Source: UBA1738 sp045658645 (GTDB lineage Bacteria; Bacillota; Clostridia; UBA1381). Taken from it: a DNA stretch of 47,138 nucleotides. A program made the position numbers and the translations under genes. The notes beneath the pieces were generated by a model that was not told where the DNA came from, searched no databases, and saw only the letters and a list, made by a program, of their open reading frames with translations. This document shows positions 1-7,737 of this stretch, piece by piece; position 1 is the stretch's first letter; every line of letters starts with the position of its first letter. The DNA lies in the NCBI GenBank assembly GCA_045658645.1, contig JAZOVJ010000047.1, positions 1-47,138 on the forward strand, read 5' to 3'.

Positions 1-43
1 GGTGTACTGCCCTCACCAAAAAGTGGTGAGATGCGAAAAATTA
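1..43 (+). repeat. Partial copy (A) of ~105-nt hairpin repeat
   Basis: Truncated by the window edge. It carries the 3' half of the element seen complete at 7611-7715: GTACTGCCCTC, then a hairpin CTCACC/GGTGAG around an AAAAAGT loop, then GAGATGC. In the 7611 copy the same hairpin reads CTCGCC/GGCGAG, so one A-T pair is replaced by G-C on both arms. The copy lies immediately downstream of the ung stop codon. Confidence 0.75.
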
Positions 44-718
44 TCAAGTAGATTCAATCTGCCAGTCGATTGGCTGTTGATTCAATGCCTTTAAAATATT
101 ATTCACCTTCACAAAGTGTCCGCAGCCGAAAAATCCGCGACTTGCAGAAAGCGGGCTTGGGTGTGCCGCAGACAGAATTATATGTTGCGCAGAGGTTATA
201 AGCTCTTCCTTCTTTTTTGCGTCATTTCCCCACAAAATGAAAATGACAGGTTCACGTCTGTTATTCAAAATTTCGGTTATTTTATCGGTAATCTTTTCCC
301 AGCCCTTGCCCTTATGGGAGTTAGCTTCACCGTCACGAACCGTAAGCGATGCATTCAAAAGCAAAACGCCCTGCTTTGCCCACTTTTCAAGGTTGCCGTG
401 ATTCGGGATATAAAGACCCATTTCCTGATTAAGTTCCTTATAAATGTTCTTTAATGACGGCGGAATATCCACGCCTTTTTTTACGGAAAACGCCATTCCG
501 TGCGCCTGATTTTCACCGTGATACGGGTCCTGCCCGAAAATCACCACCCTTGTATCCTCATAGCTTGTTGCGGATAAAGCGCTGAAAATCTCGTCTTTGT
601 TCGGGTGGACTATGTAGTTTTCGTATTCCTCCGCCAAAAAATTCTGTAATTCTTTATAATAATCCTTGGAAAATTCCTCTTTTAAAAGAACGTCCCAGCT
701 GTTTCCTATCTGTCCCAT
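44..718 (-). CDS. ung: Uracil-DNA glycosylase (family 1)
   Basis: Base-excision repair enzyme that removes uracil from DNA. The 224-residue protein has the family 1 water-activating loop GQDPYHG (catalytic Asp about residue 64) and the Leu-loop motif HPSPLSASRGFFG near the C terminus; length is normal for the family. I use the start at 718 (protein begins MGQIGNSW): its ATG overlaps the TGA of the upstream SDR gene and is preceded by an AGAGG ribosome binding site. A longer reading starting at 772 would extend into the SDR gene without need. Last gene of the ppa-thyA-folA-HprK-like-SDR-ung operon; its place next to nucleotide-metabolism genes (thyA, folA) fits a role in limiting uracil in DNA. 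Confidence 0.96.
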   Translation of the reverse strand: MGQIGNSWDVLLKEEFSKDYYKELQNFLAEEYENYIVHPNKDEIFSALSATSYEDTRVVIFGQDPYHGENQAHGMAFSVKKGVDIPPSLKNIYKELNQEMGLYIPNHGNLEKWAKQGVLLLNASLTVRDGEANSHKGKGWEKITDKITEILNNRREPVIFILWGNDAKKKEELITSAQHIILSAAHPSPLSASRGFFGCGHFVKVNNILKALNQQPIDWQIEST

Positions 719-1479
719 CAATCTTTCCTCTTTGCTCTTTGAAAATGATAGCAGAATTCGCCTGTAACGCAATCAGGCAGAATTTTGGTTAAGAACTTGC
801 CTGCTTTCATCAAAACTCCCGGAATTATAACGGTTTTTCCTGCCAACATTCCCGAAATACCAATTTCTGCACATTTTTTTGCATCCATTCCAACTCCGCA
901 GAAGTCCACTCCTGCAACAGAGTCAAACTCTGTCCTGACAGGACCCGGGCAAAGCGCTGATATGCTGACTCCGCTTTTTTCTTTCTTAAGCTCCTTTGCA
1001 ATGCCACGTGTTAAGCTCAAAACATACGCCTTGGTTGCATAGTAGGTTGAAAGCATCGGTCCCTCCGGCATAAAGCCTGCCGCTGATGCCACATTCAGTA
1101 TCTTTCCCCTGTTCTTTTCTTTAAATTCCAAAAGGAACAGCTTTGTTAAAATATGCAGTGCCTTTACGTTCAAATCAACCATTTCCATATCTTTTGAAAG
1201 GTCGGTTTTATAAAATTCGCCAAAGTTACCGAACCCTGCGTTATTTACAAGAATTTCTATATCCTTGCCCTTGCACCTTTCATATAAGGAATGGCAGTTT
1301 TCTTCTTTTGATAAGTCTATTGTCATAATTTCTGCAGGAGTTTTAAGCTCTTTTGATACTTCCAAAAGCTTTTCGCCGCGGCGTGCCGCAAGGATAAGGT
1401 CATACCCTTGTTCCGATAAAATTATCGCCATTTCACGACCAATCCCCGAGCTTGCTCCCGTAATTACTGCAGTTGGCAT
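718..1479 (-). CDS. Short-chain dehydrogenase/reductase (SDR)
   Basis: Classical NAD(P)-dependent oxidoreductase of 253 residues; substrate unknown. The Rossmann motif TGASSGIG sits at residues 7-14, the NNAG motif follows in the middle (LVNNAGFG), and the active-site YxxxK is present as YYATK. The sequence after the active site (LCPGPVRTEF) is typical of the DltE/YqjQ-like branch rather than FabG. The chosen start (MPTAVIT) is 5 nt after a GAGGAGA ribosome binding site that overlaps the stop of the HprK-like gene; an upstream in-frame ATG lies inside that site and is unlikely. Translationally coupled to ung (TGATG). Confidence 0.9.
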   Translation of the reverse strand: MPTAVITGASSGIGREMAIILSEQGYDLILAARRGEKLLEVSKELKTPAEIMTIDLSKEENCHSLYERCKGKDIEILVNNAGFGNFGEFYKTDLSKDMEMVDLNVKALHILTKLFLLEFKEKNRGKILNVASAAGFMPEGPMLSTYYATKAYVLSLTRGIAKELKKEKSGVSISALCPGPVRTEFDSVAGVDFCGVGMDAKKCAEIGISGMLAGKTVIIPGVLMKAGKFLTKILPDCVTGEFCYHFQRAKRKD

Positions 1480-1490
1480 TGTTTCTCTCC

Positions 1491-2204
1491 TCATTTTCCT
1501 TTTGACATTGTTTCGTATGCCATTTTTGCGGCATCTGTTGTCATATTTACGCCAAGGCTATAAACAGGCACTTCCTTTAAAACAATGTCAACATATTTTA
1601 AAAGTGCGTCCATTTCGGAAAGCTTCGGCGGTCTTACGGTCTGCTTTAAAAGTTTCCCGATAACATCTCCGCCGTTTTTTTGCTCTATCCAGTTTTCCTC
1701 GCTTCGCTCCAGAAAACCGATTGCACCGATTGGCACGATTTTGTTTATATTACGGTCGGTCTTTCCGCTCCAGGGCGTTCCGCAGGCAAAAATTCCGTTT
1801 TTTCCTATTCTTATTGCGGGCTTGTCATCGTTTAATATTTCGGCACGTGTTTCCCCAAACGCCTTTTGCCACAGTGATGTGTGAGTGGACTTTCCTGTTC
1901 CGCTGTCCGCCGTGAAAAGATAGGCTTTTCCGTCCATAATAACGGCTGATGAGTGAAGCATAAAACCGCCGAAATACAAAAGTCCCGAATAGAATACCGA
2001 GCCTGTAAAAAGATACTCACAGTTATCAAGAGTCAGGGTCGGCTCCTCTTTTTGCTTCTGTTCCAAAAGCTCGTCCGACAAATATATTTTTATATCAGGC
2101 GTTTCGCAAAATTCGTCCACCTTATATGCTGATGCCTGCTTTTTCATCGTTTCGTATTTATAGCCCATATCTACGGTGAGCCCTGCTATTTTGTGCAAGT
2201 TCAT
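1491..2204 (-). CDS. HPr kinase-like P-loop protein
   Basis: A 237-residue protein with a P-loop GTGKST at about residues 102-107, preceded by a short strand-rich segment (SSAVIMDGKAYLFTA) and followed by NDDKPAIR and a GTPWSGK segment. This pattern is that of the HprK-like P-loop proteins that lack the N-terminal domain of true HPr kinase/phosphorylase; true HprK is about 310 residues. Its substrate is unknown and it should not be called HprK: the HPr in this same window has Arg instead of Ser46. It overlaps folA by ATGA and is followed 11 nt later by the SDR gene, so it is co-transcribed with folate/thymidylate genes, which offers no obvious functional clue. Confidence 0.7.
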   Translation of the reverse strand: MNLHKIAGLTVDMGYKYETMKKQASAYKVDEFCETPDIKIYLSDELLEQKQKEEPTLTLDNCEYLFTGSVFYSGLLYFGGFMLHSSAVIMDGKAYLFTADSGTGKSTHTSLWQKAFGETRAEILNDDKPAIRIGKNGIFACGTPWSGKTDRNINKIVPIGAIGFLERSEENWIEQKNGGDVIGKLLKQTVRPPKLSEMDALLKYVDIVLKEVPVYSLGVNMTTDAAKMAYETMSKGK

Positions 2205-2689
2205 ACTTTTTTCCTCTCGTATGTGCAGAATGTCAAGATATGACCGTTATCCTCAACTTCCTCCGATTCGCTCACAAGCTCCCACTCTGAAAGCTCGTCA
2301 AGGTTTACCATAAACTTGTCCGCATCAACCGTCTTTTTAACCTTTGTGACATAGCAAAGGTCGCAGTACGGCAAAAGCTGGCGGTAGATTTCCTCACCGC
2401 CTATTACAAATGCGTCTTCAAAATCGATTGGAAGCGCCAGAAGCTCGTCAATACTGTTCACAACCGTTGCACCCTCGCAGGTAAAATTTTTATCTCGTGT
2501 TAAAATTATATTAGGTCTTTTGGGAAGCGGTTTTGCCCCCGGGAAGCTCTCCAGATTTTTGCGCCCCAAAATAACAGTCTTTCCCATAGTTGTTTCACGG
2601 AAAAACTTCATATCTTTCGGGATTGAAAACAACAGGTCGTTATTTTTTCCTATTCCCCAGTTTTCGGATACTGCAACTATAAGTTTCAT
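2201..2689 (-). CDS. folA: Dihydrofolate reductase
   Basis: Reduces dihydrofolate to tetrahydrofolate with NADPH, regenerating the cofactor that ThyA oxidises. The 162-residue chain shows the family landmarks in order: the N-terminal strand and Met-20 loop region (AVSENWGIGKNNDLLFSIPKDMKFFRETT), the nucleotide-binding segment (GKTVILGRKNLESFPG), the IILTRD strand, and FVIGGEEIYRQLLP near the C-terminal third. Length matches chromosomal DHFRs. Starts 14 nt after thyA stop and overlaps the next gene by ATGA, so thyA and folA are expressed together. Confidence 0.96.
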   Translation of the reverse strand: MKLIVAVSENWGIGKNNDLLFSIPKDMKFFRETTMGKTVILGRKNLESFPGAKPLPKRPNIILTRDKNFTCEGATVVNSIDELLALPIDFEDAFVIGGEEIYRQLLPYCDLCYVTKVKKTVDADKFMVNLDELSEWELVSESEEVEDNGHILTFCTYERKKV

Positions 2690-2703
2690 GGCTTTTTCCT
2701 TTC

Positions 2704-3531
2704 TTAAATCGCAACAGGAATTTTCTCTGAAAATTCGTTATATTCATAGCCTTCCATATGGAAGTGATCAGGTGTTACCTTATAAAAATCGTCAAAATCG
2801 TCAATTACAAGCTTTGGCGCGGTAAAGGTCGGTTTTTTGATAAGCTCTTCCACAATCGGAATGTGGCGGTCATAGATATGCGCATCAGCAATTACGTGTA
2901 AAAGCTCGCCGGCTTCAAGTCTCGACACCTTTGCAAAAATGTGAATTAAAAACGCATACTGCACCACGTTCCAGTTATTTGCAGTTAAAAAGTCGTTGCT
3001 TCTTTGATTCAGAATTCCATTAAGCTTTCCGTCCTTTACGGAAAACGTCATTGAATATGCGCATGGGTAAAGTCCCATTTCGGACAAATCCTGATGGTTA
3101 TATAAATTTGTTATAATTCGTCTTGAGTTAGGGTTGTTTTTAAGGTCAAAAAGGACTCTGTCCACCTGGTCAAATTCACCCTCTTTATACTTGTGCTTTA
3201 TACCAAGCTGATAGCCGTATGCCTTGCCGATTGAACCGTTTTCGTCTGCCCACTGGTCCCAGATATGACTCTTTAAATCGTGGATATTGTTTGACTTTTT
3301 CTGCCAAATCCACAAAAGCTCGTCCAAAGCCGATTTCCAGTAAGTTCTTCTTAATGTCATAATCGGGAACTCTTCTGCCAGATTATAGCGGTTTACGATA
3401 CCGAAACGGCTTATGGTATAGGCATCCTCGCCATCATCCCATTTTGGGCGTACGTTCATATCGGCATCGGAAACGCCCTGTTCCATAATCTCTTTACAAT
3501 TTTTAATAAATATCTCGTCAGCGTAGCTCAT
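2704..3531 (-). CDS. thyA: Thymidylate synthase ThyA
   Basis: Methylates dUMP to dTMP using methylene-tetrahydrofolate, producing dihydrofolate. The 275-residue sequence has the catalytic Cys at about residue 157 in YPCAYSM, the phosphate-binding pair SRR (about 136-138), the QRSND motif and the C-terminal HIYDRHI segment. It is the folate-dependent ThyA, not flavin-dependent ThyX, consistent with folA directly downstream. Twelve nucleotides separate it from ppa upstream. Confidence 0.95.
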   Translation of the reverse strand: MSYADEIFIKNCKEIMEQGVSDADMNVRPKWDDGEDAYTISRFGIVNRYNLAEEFPIMTLRRTYWKSALDELLWIWQKKSNNIHDLKSHIWDQWADENGSIGKAYGYQLGIKHKYKEGEFDQVDRVLFDLKNNPNSRRIITNLYNHQDLSEMGLYPCAYSMTFSVKDGKLNGILNQRSNDFLTANNWNVVQYAFLIHIFAKVSRLEAGELLHVIADAHIYDRHIPIVEELIKKPTFTAPKLVIDDFDDFYKVTPDHFHMEGYEYNEFSEKIPVAI

Positions 3532-3543
3532 TTTTTCTACTCC

Positions 3544-4077
3544 TTACTTGCAAAACTTTTCTACGTAATCTTCAATCGCCTTGTCAATAATCTTCAAAGC
3601 CACTTCTCGTCCGCTTACTTCGTTAACCGCCGTTTCCTTGTTTTCAAGGTTCTTATATACCTTGAAGAAATGGCTCATTTCATCAAAAACGTGCTTTGGA
3701 AGCTCGTTGATGTCCCTATACATATTATTGTTCGGGTCGCTGAACGGAATGGCAATAATCTTTTCGTCATTTCGTCCGTTATCTATCATAGAAATCACGC
3801 CGATAGGATATGCACGAACCAAAGTCATCGGCTCAATCTTTTCCGAGCAAAGAAGCAACACGTCAAGCGGGTCATTATCATCACCGTATGTGCGTGGAAT
3901 AAACCCGTAGTTTGCAGGATAGTGAGTTGATGTGTGCAAAATTCTGTCAAGCATCAGGTAGCCAGACTCCTTATCAAGCTCATACTTTTTCTTGCTTCCT
4001 TTTGAAATTTCGATTACACAGATAAAATCATCTGCATGTATCCTTTTTGGTGAAATATCGTGCCATACGTTTGACAT
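3544..4077 (-). CDS. ppa: Inorganic pyrophosphatase (class A)
   Basis: Soluble family I pyrophosphatase that hydrolyses PPi to two Pi, pulling biosynthetic reactions forward. The 177-residue chain shows the metal-binding DNDPLDVLLL signature, the YGFIPRTYGDD segment before it and KIIAIPF after it. The start at 4077 (MSNVWHDI) follows an AAGGAG site 7 nt upstream; longer in-frame readings are not supported. First gene of the minus-strand operon running to ung; spmA diverges upstream. Family II (manganese) pyrophosphatases are excluded by the motif set. Confidence 0.94.
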   Translation of the reverse strand: MSNVWHDISPKRIHADDFICVIEISKGSKKKYELDKESGYLMLDRILHTSTHYPANYGFIPRTYGDDNDPLDVLLLCSEKIEPMTLVRAYPIGVISMIDNGRNDEKIIAIPFSDPNNNMYRDINELPKHVFDEMSHFFKVYKNLENKETAVNEVSGREVALKIIDKAIEDYVEKFCK

Positions 4078-4196
4078 ATCAGCATCTCCTTTTATAAATA
4101 TATACATAATTATTGTAACATAACTTGGCAAAAAAAACAATAACTATATTGTATAAAAAAGCGCTTTTAGTGCAGTATTTTTGCAAGGAGAAGTCT

Positions 4197-4760
4197 ATGA
4201 ATTATGTATGGTCAGCACTGATAATTTCGTCACTCATTTTTGCCGCCGCAAACGGCACACTTGAGCAAACTATGCAGGCAGGTCTGGAGGGAGCGGCAAG
4301 CTCAGTTACGGTACTCCTTTCGTTTGCAGGAATGATGTGCTTCTGGTCGGGAATTTTAAAAATTGCAGAGGATAGCGGGGCGGCAAGGTTTTGCGAAAAG
4401 CTGTTATCTCCCGTAATCCGCAGACTTTTTCCGAAAGTTAAAGACAAAAGCAATATTACGATGAACATTATTGCAAACCTTTTGGGTATGGGCAACGCTG
4501 CAACACCTGCAGGAATTGCCGCTATGCGCCAGCTTGACGAAGAGAACGAAAAGCGTCCGCATCCTTCGCGTGAAATGTCACGGTTTGCCGTTTTAAACAC
4601 GGCAAGCCTCCAGCTTTTCCCCACCACTATTATCGGTATTTTAGTATCCTTCGGCGATAAAAATCCCTATCGCATTGTGCCTTTAATCTGGATAAGTTCT
4701 GCCTTTTCGCTGATTTCGGCACTTTTAATGGACTTTCTCCTTTCAAAACGAGCGGAATAG
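4197..4760 (+). CDS. spmA: Spore maturation protein A
   Basis: Integral membrane protein (187 residues) of the nucleoside-transporter-gate superfamily, needed with SpmB for full dehydration of the spore core in Bacillus. The sequence shows several hydrophobic helices, the conserved segment NIIANLLGMGNAATPAGI and the following LNTASLQLFPTTIIGI. Start at 4197 is preceded by an AAGGAG site. Followed 12 nt later by spmB in the usual order. Its presence, with the ger operon, indicates an endospore former. Confidence 0.94.
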   Translation: MNYVWSALIISSLIFAAANGTLEQTMQAGLEGAASSVTVLLSFAGMMCFWSGILKIAEDSGAARFCEKLLSPVIRRLFPKVKDKSNITMNIIANLLGMGNAATPAGIAAMRQLDEENEKRPHPSREMSRFAVLNTASLQLFPTTIIGILVSFGDKNPYRIVPLIWISSAFSLISALLMDFLLSKRAE

Positions 4761-4772
4761 GGAGGCGATTTT

Positions 4773-5279
4773 TTGGTTTACGTAATACCTGCACTTATTA
4801 TTTTAGTTCTGTCATTGGGGTTGAAAAGGGGTGTACCCTGTTACAACAGCTTTATTTCGGGCGTGGAAAACGGGCTTAAAACCGTAGTCGGCATTTTTCC
4901 CGCTTTAGTTGCCATACTTTCCGCCGCCGCAATGCTTCGTGCATCAGGCCTGATTGATGCACTTTCACAAGCTCTGGCACCGCTTTTTAACACCCTTAAA
5001 ATCCCTGTTGAAATTCTGCCGTTAGCACTTATCCGCCCCATTTCGGGCGGCGGCTCAATCGGCCTTTTAACCGACACCATCAAAACCTTTGGTGTAAACA
5101 GCCGGATTGCCCTTGCCGCCTGCATTTTGTGTGCCTCAACCGAAACCACTTTCTACACCTTGTCGGTATACTTTGGAAATACCTCGGTAAAGTATACAAA
5201 AAGGGTGATTTTTGCAGCTGTTTTTGGCGATTTTGTGGGAATTTTATGCGCTTCTTTTCTTAGTATGATAAATTTTTAA
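4773..5279 (+). CDS. spmB: Spore maturation protein B
   Basis: Partner of SpmA, 168 residues, again a gate-family membrane protein with the conserved stretch IRPISGGGSIGLLTD and CASTETTFYTLSVYFG. The most plausible start is TTG, 8 nt after a GGGAGG ribosome binding site, and it gives the length typical of the family; no suitable ATG lies nearby. Forms a two-gene unit with spmA. A mother-cell-specific promoter would be expected upstream of spmA but I could not assign one. Confidence 0.93.
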   Translation: MVYVIPALIILVLSLGLKRGVPCYNSFISGVENGLKTVVGIFPALVAILSAAAMLRASGLIDALSQALAPLFNTLKIPVEILPLALIRPISGGGSIGLLTDTIKTFGVNSRIALAACILCASTETTFYTLSVYFGNTSVKYTKRVIFAAVFGDFVGILCASFLSMINF

Positions 5280-5308
5280 CAGTTTTTTATAAAAAAGCAA
5301 GATTATAC

Positions 5309-5337
5309 TTGAAAAAATCGGCATTTTGGGGTATAAT
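5309..5337 (+). promoter_or_regulatory. Sigma-A-type promoter of pgk
   Basis: TTGAAA at 5309-5314 and TATAAT at 5332-5337, separated by 17 bp. It lies about 50 bp before the pgk start codon. The leader then contains the short inverted repeat GGGCTTGACCC. Confidence 0.8.
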
Positions 5338-5388
5338 ATTATCGTATGGGCTTGACCCTGAAAATATTATTAAGAAGAGGTGTCCGAT

Positions 5389-6585
5389 ATGTTAAACAAA
5401 AAAAGCGTAGAAGATATTGCCGTTAGTGGAAAAAGAGTCCTTGTAAGATGTGACTTCAATGTTCCGCTTGACGAAAACAGAAACATTACAGACGATACAA
5501 GAATCGTAGGTGCACTTCCTACAATCAAGTATCTTATCGAAAACGGAGCAAAGGTTATTCTTTGCTCACATATGGGTAAGCCAAAGGGCGAGCCAAAGCC
5601 GGAGCTTTCACTTGCTCCTGTTGCAAAGGCTTTGTCAGAAAAGCTTGGCAAGGATGTTATCTTTGCAGCTGATGACAACGTAGTTGGCGAAAATGCTAAA
5701 AAGGCAGTCGCTGAAATGAATGACGGTGACGTTGTTCTTTTGGAAAACACAAGATACAGAGCAGAAGAAACAAAGAACATTGATACTTTCTCTGAAGAGC
5801 TTGCTTCACTTGCTGATGTATTCGTTAACGATGCATTCGGTACAGCTCACCGTGCACACTGCTCAAACGTTGGTGTTACAAAGTATCTTGATACTGCAGC
5901 TTGCGGATACCTGATTCAGAAAGAAATCGAGTTTTTGGGAAACGCTGTTAACAACCCTGTAAGACCACTTGTTGCGGTTCTTGGCGGTTCAAAGGTTTCA
6001 TCAAAGATTTCTGTTATAAATAACCTGCTTGAAAAGGTTGATACACTAATTATCGGCGGCGGTATGGCTTACACATTTATGAAGGCTCTTGGTGCACCTG
6101 TCGGTAAGTCACTTCTTGAGGCTGATTACCTTGACTATGCAAAGGAAATGATGGAAAAGGCTGAAGCAAAGGGCGTTAAGCTTCTAATCCCTGTTGATAC
6201 AGTTGTTGCTCAGGAATTTTCAAATGACGCTTTCTCAAAGACAGTTGACAGAGGCTTTATCGAAGACGATTGGGAAGGTCTTGACATCGGCGAAAAGACA
6301 ATCGCTCTTTATCAAGAAGCTTTGAAGACTGCAAAGACAGTTGTATGGAACGGACCTATGGGTGTATTCGAAATGCCTAACTTTGCCAAGGGAACAAACG
6401 CAATTGCAAAGGTTCTTGCTGACATCGATGCAACAACAATCATCGGCGGCGGTGACAGTGTTGCTGCTGTTAACCAGGCTGGTCTTGGCGATAAGATGAG
6501 CCACATCTCAACAGGCGGCGGTGCTTCACTTGAATTCTTAGAAGGTAAGGACCTGCCTGGTATCGTTGCAATTAACGACAAATAA
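5389..6585 (+). CDS. pgk: Phosphoglycerate kinase
   Basis: Glycolytic ATP-forming enzyme converting 1,3-bisphosphoglycerate to 3-phosphoglycerate. The 398-residue protein has the N-domain signature RVLVRCDFNVPLD, the hinge region GGSKVSSKI and the nucleotide-binding GGGDSVAAV near the C terminus; length is normal. The ATG at 5389 follows AGAGG by 8 nt; a GTG three codons upstream is less likely. Codon use is strongly biased (GTT, CTT, AAG, GGC), as in highly expressed genes. First gene of a pgk-tpiA-gpmI group; gapdh is not adjacent and eno lies at 37.5 kb. Confidence 0.97.
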   Translation: MLNKKSVEDIAVSGKRVLVRCDFNVPLDENRNITDDTRIVGALPTIKYLIENGAKVILCSHMGKPKGEPKPELSLAPVAKALSEKLGKDVIFAADDNVVGENAKKAVAEMNDGDVVLLENTRYRAEETKNIDTFSEELASLADVFVNDAFGTAHRAHCSNVGVTKYLDTAACGYLIQKEIEFLGNAVNNPVRPLVAVLGGSKVSSKISVINNLLEKVDTLIIGGGMAYTFMKALGAPVGKSLLEADYLDYAKEMMEKAEAKGVKLLIPVDTVVAQEFSNDAFSKTVDRGFIEDDWEGLDIGEKTIALYQEALKTAKTVVWNGPMGVFEMPNFAKGTNAIAKVLADIDATTIIGGGDSVAAVNQAGLGDKMSHISTGGGASLEFLEGKDLPGIVAINDK

Positions 6586-6600
6586 TTTGTGCGTATGATA

Positions 6601-6700
6601 GGCTGGCTAAATTTCCGTATCTCACCGCTTTTCGCCAGAGGCAGTACAGGAGTACGGTCTCTGACTCCAAAACGGCAATCTGCGAAAATTTCTTTCAGCC
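6601..6700 (-). repeat. Copy (B) of ~105-nt hairpin repeat
   Basis: Read on the minus strand, this matches the 7611-7715 element: GCAGATTGCCGTTTTG, then CCGTACTCCTGTACTGCC, then GAAAAGCGGTGAGATACGGAA. The outer arms GGCTG...AAATTT and AAATTT...CAGCC pair with each other but differ in sequence from the outer arms of copy C, so pairing is kept while sequence changes. A 7-nt direct repeat TGCGTAT flanks it (6590-6596 and 6709-6715), possibly a target duplication. It lies just after the pgk stop. Confidence 0.75.
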
Positions 6701-6760
6701 TTAGATATTGCGTATAAATAATTTTGCAAAACGTCAGTTTTGCGGTAAATGTTTTTGCGT

Positions 6761-6802
6761 AGCTTTTTTAAAAAAAGCTATCGGGTATGGGCAGAGCCCA
6801 TA
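6761..6802 (+). other. Two hairpins in the tpiA leader
   Basis: A perfect AT-rich hairpin AGCTTTTTT/AAAAAAGCT (6761-6779) is followed by TATGGGC-AGA-GCCCATA (6786-6802), about 30 nt before the tpiA start. The second resembles the TATGGGCTTGACCC sequence in the pgk leader. It could be a weak terminator, a processing or stability element in the glycolytic mRNA, or part of a dispersed repeat. Confidence 0.5.
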
Positions 6803-6830
6803 AAATACAACAAAAGGAGAAAAATACAAT

Positions 6831-7580
6831 ATGGGTAAATATATTATTGCCGGCAACTGGAAGATGAACAAGCTTCCAAGCGAAACTTATGACTACATCA
6901 AGGAAGTTGCAGCTGCAACTGCAGGTTCAAACTGCGAAGTTGTTTGTTGCACACCTTTCGTTTGCCTATCAGAAGCTGTAAAGGCTGCAGAAGGCACACA
7001 CGTTAAAATCGGTGCTGAAAACCTACATTTTGAAGACAAGGGCGCATTCACAGGCGAAGTTTCAGCTGATATGCTGAAGGACCTTGGCGTTGAATACGTT
7101 ATCATCGGTCACTCAGAAAGACGTGAATACAATAACGAAACTGACGAAACTGTTAACCTGAAGACAAAGAAGGCACTTGAAAAGGGTCTTATCCCAATCG
7201 TTTGTGTTGGTGAATCTTTAGAGCAGAGAGAAGCAGGCATCACAATGGACTTAATCGCTATCCAGATTAAGAAAGCATTCGCAGGCATTGATGCTGAGGA
7301 CGCTAAAAAGGTTGTTATCGCATACGAGCCAATCTGGGCTATCGGCACAGGCAAGACTGCAACAGCTGAGCAGGCTGAAGAAGTTTGCGGCGGTATCAGA
7401 AAGATTATCGCTGAGCTTTACTGCGAAAAGTGTGCTCCTCTTTTCACAATTCAGTACGGCGGTTCAATGAACGATGCCAATGCGGCTGAACTTCTTGCAA
7501 AAGAAAACATTGACGGCGGTCTTATCGGCGGTGCTTCACTTGTTGCTGACAAGTTTGCAGCTATCACAAAGGCTTGCTGA
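6831..7580 (+). CDS. tpiA: Triosephosphate isomerase
   Basis: Interconverts dihydroxyacetone phosphate and glyceraldehyde 3-phosphate. All catalytic residues are visible in the 249-residue chain: AGNWKMN (Asn9, Lys11), IGHSER (His94) and AYEPIWAIGTG (Glu166), plus the C-terminal phosphate-binding YGGSMN and GGLIGGASL. Start ATG follows AAAGGAG. Codon bias is like pgk. It lies between pgk and gpmI, separated from each by a copy of the hairpin repeat. Confidence 0.97.
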   Translation: MGKYIIAGNWKMNKLPSETYDYIKEVAAATAGSNCEVVCCTPFVCLSEAVKAAEGTHVKIGAENLHFEDKGAFTGEVSADMLKDLGVEYVIIGHSERREYNNETDETVNLKTKKALEKGLIPIVCVGESLEQREAGITMDLIAIQIKKAFAGIDAEDAKKVVIAYEPIWAIGTGKTATAEQAEEVCGGIRKIIAELYCEKCAPLFTIQYGGSMNDANAAELLAKENIDGGLIGGASLVADKFAAITKAC

Positions 7581-7610
7581 TTTTTAAGTAAACAAAATAT
7601 TTTATGTGGA

Positions 7611-7715
7611 GTCTTTTGAAAAATTTTGCAGATTGCCATTTTGCAGGCGATGGTGCCGTACTCAGCGTACTGCCCTCGCCAAAAAGTGGCGAGATGCAGA
7701 ACTTTTTCAAAAGAC
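7611..7715 (+). repeat. Complete copy (C) of ~105-nt hairpin repeat
   Basis: Long imperfect inverted repeat: the left arm GTCTTTTGAAAAATTTTGCA (7611-7630) pairs with the right arm at 7695-7715 (TGCAGAAC...CAAAAGAC). The interior holds GCAGATTGCC, a small GTAC-loop-GTAC hairpin and the CTCGCC/GGCGAG hairpin. Related copies lie at 1-43 and 6601-6700. No protein-coding capacity of its own; an open frame through it joins gpmI in frame but lacks a ribosome binding site. Confidence 0.8.
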
Positions 7716-7737
7716 CATTATTTTAAGGAGAAATATT

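Noticed and set aside
1491..2204. Annotation as HPr kinase/phosphorylase HprK
   Set aside because: It lacks the N-terminal HprK domain and the usual length, and the HPr in this window has no Ser46.
2591..2606. parS-like TGTTTCACGGAAAAAC in folA
   Set aside because: The right half is not palindromic and several bases differ from the consensus; it lies in conserved coding sequence.
7606..7737. N-terminal extension of GpmI
   Set aside because: It would translate repeat C. The ATG at 7738 has a good AAGGAG site and gives the family N terminus with Ser62 in the right place.
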